12,951 nucleotides of DNA from NCBI GenBank assembly GCA_001414345.1, contig LLCB01000678.1:1-12951 (forward strand). Direction: 5' to 3'. The stretch comes from Hymenoscyphus infarciens. Its lineage: Eukaryota > Ascomycota > Leotiomycetes > Helotiales > Helotiaceae. The position numbers and the translations under genes were made by a program. This document shows positions 9,311 to 12,951 of this stretch, in pieces. Each line of letters opens with the position of its first letter. Positions within the stretch are counted from its first letter, which is position 1. Below the pieces are notes generated by a model. That model made no database searches, had not been told where the DNA came from, and saw only the letters and a list, made by a program, of their open reading frames with translations.

Positions 9311-9780
9311 GAGGTCTCTTAAGAAAATAAAATTATAATAGTACTAAGGTATTTAAATTAAAAGTTAGGAATTTAATAATTCTAACTAAATATTAATATA
9401 AGAAAGATAGAATAGTAAGTAATATTTTATATCTAGGATTTCTTTAAGCTATTATTTCTAAGCTTACTTATTTTACTTAGATAATAGAGCTTTATAAATA
9501 GACTAACGCTTTTTATATAGTACTTCTTTCTATTTATCTTAGATAATAGTAAATTTTTAAGAGAAAGTTTTAATTAACTTTTTAAAAAGAAATAAAGGTA
9601 TATACTTATAATATAAGTAAGAGAATAGATAAAAGAAAGAAGGTAAAGGTATAAGGTATTAGAAATCGAGTATAGTAATTAAGTAATCTTAAAAATCTAA
9701 TTATTTTAGATACTATTTCTTACTTTATAGCTAATTATTATAGTAAAAGTTATTAAAAAAGTTAGTAGATTTATTATATA
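9311..9780. other. Degraded A+T-rich sequence, no assignable gene
   Basis: All frames are crowded with TAA and TAG. There is no recognisable motif and only weak hints of continuation of the plus-strand fossil that becomes readable after about 9780. It may be the eroded N-terminal part of that gene. Confidence 0.4.
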
Positions 9781-12145
9781 TAGTAAGAGCTTATAGAGAC
9801 TATAGTAGAGATATCTTAATTACTCTTACTAGAACATTTAGCTTTCTACTCTTAACTTAGTTATAACCTTTTCTTTTATTCTTAAAATACTTTACTTATA
9901 TAAGAATTACTTATTCCTACTATAATAAAGTATAATTAGGATTTTCTAAACTCTAACTTAGCTTTAATTATATCTTTTTATTATATAATATAAATAACTT
10001 TATTTAAATTTACTCTCTTTTATAATAATAAAATCTATTATATACTCTAGTTATATAAACCTAAGACTACTACTTTTATACTTTTAAAAAGGTAACTAAC
10101 TACTCTATATTAACCTTCTCTCCTCTATAATAGTTATATCTCTAGAATAAACTACTTATTAGCTAGTATATTACTTCTTAAGAGACGCTAATACTATACC
10201 TTATAAGTAGGTTACTTATAAGATAGGCTTAGGGTAAGTAAGGATATTACCTGCCTACTACTATAATATAAATATATAAATACTAGTATAAACACTTCCT
10301 TATCCTCGTCCTTATTCTCTATTTTAAGATTCTATTTCTATATATATTACCTTATCTAATTTAATTAAGTAACTTTTTTTTAATACTATATTTTAGATTA
10401 GTCTTACCTTCTCTTTAGTTATTATAAATATAGTAAATAATATTAAATATTTTTTAGTCTATCTTAGTAACTTTATAACCTTTCTTAAGATATAGCGTAC
10501 TATAAATAATATATAGAAGCTTAAAGCTAAGAAGGTAGCTATAGTAAAGGTAAAGAAGTAGATAAAGAAGAAGAAGGAGAAGATATAAAAGGACGAAAAT
10601 TAGAGTATTAGTACTAGTAAAAAAGCAAATTAATATAAGTTATTTAAAGCCTTATTATAAAACATAACTAATAAAGAATAGAATCCTACTTCGTCTTATA
10701 TAACCTACTAGTACTTTTAGAGACTTTAAGTCGTTATTATAAGATAGATAGACTAAGTAATATTAGATAACTTAGCTATTAGTAAAGCTAAAGAAATAAT
10801 TAAGAAGGTAGAAGAGAACGTAATAGAGTTATAACAAAACCGTATATAGAGTAAGGATCTCTTCTAACTAGATAATATTATACTCTTTAAACTTATAGAG
10901 CTATATAGACTATTCTTTTTTACTTTAAAGAACGTTTTTCTTAAACTATATAAGCTAGCTAACTTGAATTTTAGCTTAAATAACGAGACTACGTAGGATT
11001 ACGATATTAATACTATTAGCCTAGGATTAGCTTTCTCCTAGGATATAGTCCTCTTAAAGGAAACTATGAAATATAAGCCTTTTTCTAAGTAGTTATTAAT
11101 AATATTTTTTATTCTAGCTTTATTCTATATTTTTATAGGTTATAGTAAACCTTTCTAGAATTTAATAATAAACTTAAGTAAGACTAGGTATATTATTAAT
11201 AAACTATTATTTAAAATACCTCTTTTTTTTAATAATTATACTATTATAATAAACTAAAGATATAGTAAAGAATTTATATAGTACTTTTTAGAAGTAATAG
11301 CTACTTATATTATATTTAAGGAAATTAAGAGGTGATATTTTAAAAGTATAAAAGATACTAAACTAGATATTTCTACTAGAGAAGCTATAGATTAAGACAA
11401 CGATGTTACTATAATAGATAAAGTACTTAATATAGTAGATAAGAATAACGATATTATAGTTATAGACGAAGAACTTAATAATTTAGCTTTAAAGGAGGGA
11501 CTTTTTATAGAAGTAGTTATATAAGTATATACTTAACTACTTAGAAGAGCTATTACGTAATAAGAGAATTTAGAATAAGAAAGCGACCTTATAAACCTAG
11601 ACTAAGACTTTTTAGATAATATTTATAATAAGGATGTAAAGGAGATAAGGAAAGAAGAGGAGATTAAGAAGTAAGATTTTCTTTTTAAGAAACTAATATA
11701 GTTTTAACTAATTATATTTAGTAAATACTCTATATTATAGATCTAGAATAAAGTCTATTTCTACTATCTAGATGTCTCTAAGCTATACTTTAGATATTTA
11801 TAAGAAAAGGACTAGTTTACTAACCTAGAAATAGCTCTTATTATATAATTATATATTTTAGAAAATATTAGGGATATTACTATATAAGATAGCTAGAAAG
11901 AAACTATAGAGCTCTCTACTACTATTATATTAAAAGGCTTTAAAAGAAGTAATGTTAAAGTTAATTAGTTTTTAAGAGATTTTTTTATCTAATTCCTTTA
12001 TAACTATAGAAAGAAAAAGGATTAAGATTATATACTATAAGTAGATTATAATAGTTATAAGTAGATATGTTCCTTTTTAGATTTAATAAACTACTTACTA
12101 ATAGCTTTTTCTACCTTTTTAACATATATCTACTTTACTTCTTAT
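9780..12145 (+). pseudogene. Unidentified large coding fossil, possibly a transposon protein
   Basis: One plus-strand frame (codon starts congruent to 2 mod 3) can be followed for most of 2.3 kb and is convincing from about 10142. It holds RDANTIPYK near 10180-10210 and a Lys/Glu-rich segment with runs of AAG at about 10523-10610. KAKEIIKKVEEN near 10800 suggests a coiled coil. A mostly hydrophobic, helical stretch follows, with SLGLAFS near 11010-11035 and about 12 stops in 240 codons. Then comes an acidic, Asp/Glu-rich part (about 11360-11510, with IDEELNN near 11470) and another charged part up to about 12030. Stops fit mutated Gln, Trp and Arg codons. Surviving TG at 11065 (ATG) and 11334 (TGA in frame, not a RIP-type stop) are notable. 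No conserved family signature was found. The context suggests a mobile-element protein; it could equally be a captured host gene. The N-terminal limit is a guess. Confidence 0.5.
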
Positions 12146-12951
12146 TAAAAGTAAACTTCTTTTTTATTCTATTCTTAGTTTTTACTAAATAATAGTATAG
12201 AATTTAAATCTTTTATTTTATAATATTTTAATACTTCTTAATGTTATTCTATAGTTCTCTTTTCTACCTATTCTTAATAAAGGAGTTTATAGTTATATAA
12301 TAGTTTATTAAGAGTAGAAAAGGATAATTCTCTAAATATTTAAGTATTAATAGAAAGGTTGATAAAGGGCTAGAGAAGGTGTAGATTATTTTATTTAATA
12401 ATTCTAGTTAATACTTAAAGAGTGTTAGAGAGTAAGTTAAGATTATATTAAATAAAATAAAAATATATAATTTTACTTAGCTAAGTACTATTCTATATTC
12501 CTAATCTATTTATAGAAGTATTTACTATTTCTACTACTTATATTATTATATTTACTCGTTTATGTCTTATCTTATAGCCTCTCTCTATAATTATTTACTT
12601 TACTAAGCTTATTTATAAAAGAAGAGAATAGTTATATATATTAAGTTAAGTCTTACTATTTAATTTAGCTTATAGATAGTTGCTATTATTAATTTTACTT
12701 ACTTTTAAGTCTCTTCTTAAGCTTAGAGTTAGTATTATTATAAGTTCTACTTAGTATTCTATAAGATAGTATTCTATAGAAAGTACTTCTAAAAGAACCT
12801 AGCTCTTATTTAATACTTAGTTTTTATAATTATACTTACTTATAAAAACAACTAATATATTAGTACTTAATTAGTCTATATTCTTATATCTTAAGAATTA
12901 AAACTTAATAAACTCTATTTCTCTTTATAGTTATTAATCTAGACTTTAAAC
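12058..12951 (+). pseudogene. Unidentified coding fossil, runs off the window
   Basis: A plus-strand reading with codon starts congruent to 1 mod 3, continuing to the last base, so it is partial. The first 80 codons have only about four stops, and recognisably protein-like phrases follow (MFLFRFNKLL at about 12067, DKGLEKV at about 12361, SFMSYLIASLYNYLL at about 12556-12600, where ATG survives). It overlaps the end of the previous fossil by about 90 bases in another frame. It could be the same gene continued after a frameshift near 12060, or a separate neighbour. Family not recognised. Confidence 0.4.

Noticed and set aside
1..12951. Mitochondrial or naturally A+T-rich protist DNA
   Set aside because: Simple A+T richness would not remove CA and TG so selectively while leaving some CG, and the KDZ codon changes match CpA mutation.
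1..12951. tRNA, rRNA, riboswitch or intact open reading frames
   Set aside because: None seen. Every frame is interrupted by TAA/TAG, and no cloverleaf or conserved RNA stretch was recognised by eye.

Overview
This window looks like an A+T-rich, transposon-packed heterochromatic block from a filamentous ascomycete (Pezizomycotina) that has been saturated by repeat-induced point mutation (RIP). G+C is roughly a quarter (one hand-counted 60-base line, 2101-2160, has 14 G/C). CA and TG dinucleotides are almost gone, about one per hundred bases by eye, while TA is everywhere and some CG survives. That is the footprint of C-to-T change at CpA on both strands. TAA and TAG therefore litter every frame and I see no intact gene, tRNA or rRNA.

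Layout. (1) 1-1170 is a tandem array built from three related modules (37, 34 and 27 bp). They are arranged in a higher-order pattern, including two successive 260-bp blocks that are 247/260 identical; the array probably continues to the left. (2) 1322-4555, plus strand, is the fossil of a KDZ-type (Kyakuja-Dileera-Zisupton) DNA transposase, the one confident family call. In a single frame the CxxC, DGNF, YDI, HxxxHxxxCQ and GLxDGExxERxW motifs come in the right order once TA is read back to CA or TG. A 12-bp inverted match (1171-1182 and 4620-4631) may be what is left of its terminal repeats. (3) 4632-6640 is degraded sequence with weak coding character on both strands. (4) 6545-6662 and 8899-8980 are two islands with more CA/TG/CG than their surroundings. 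Between them lies a minus-strand coding fossil (about 8990 down to 7330) broken by a frameshift at an A9 tract. (5) 9081-9310 is a small repeat. (6) About 9780-12145 and 12058-12951, plus strand, are two more coding fossils in different frames, the second running off the window. Neither was recognised.

The genes do not work together as a system. The window is best read as a graveyard of mobile elements, possibly pericentromeric or subtelomeric, in which the protein record is blurred but partly recoverable because the mutation rule is known. Function calls beyond the KDZ transposase are withheld.
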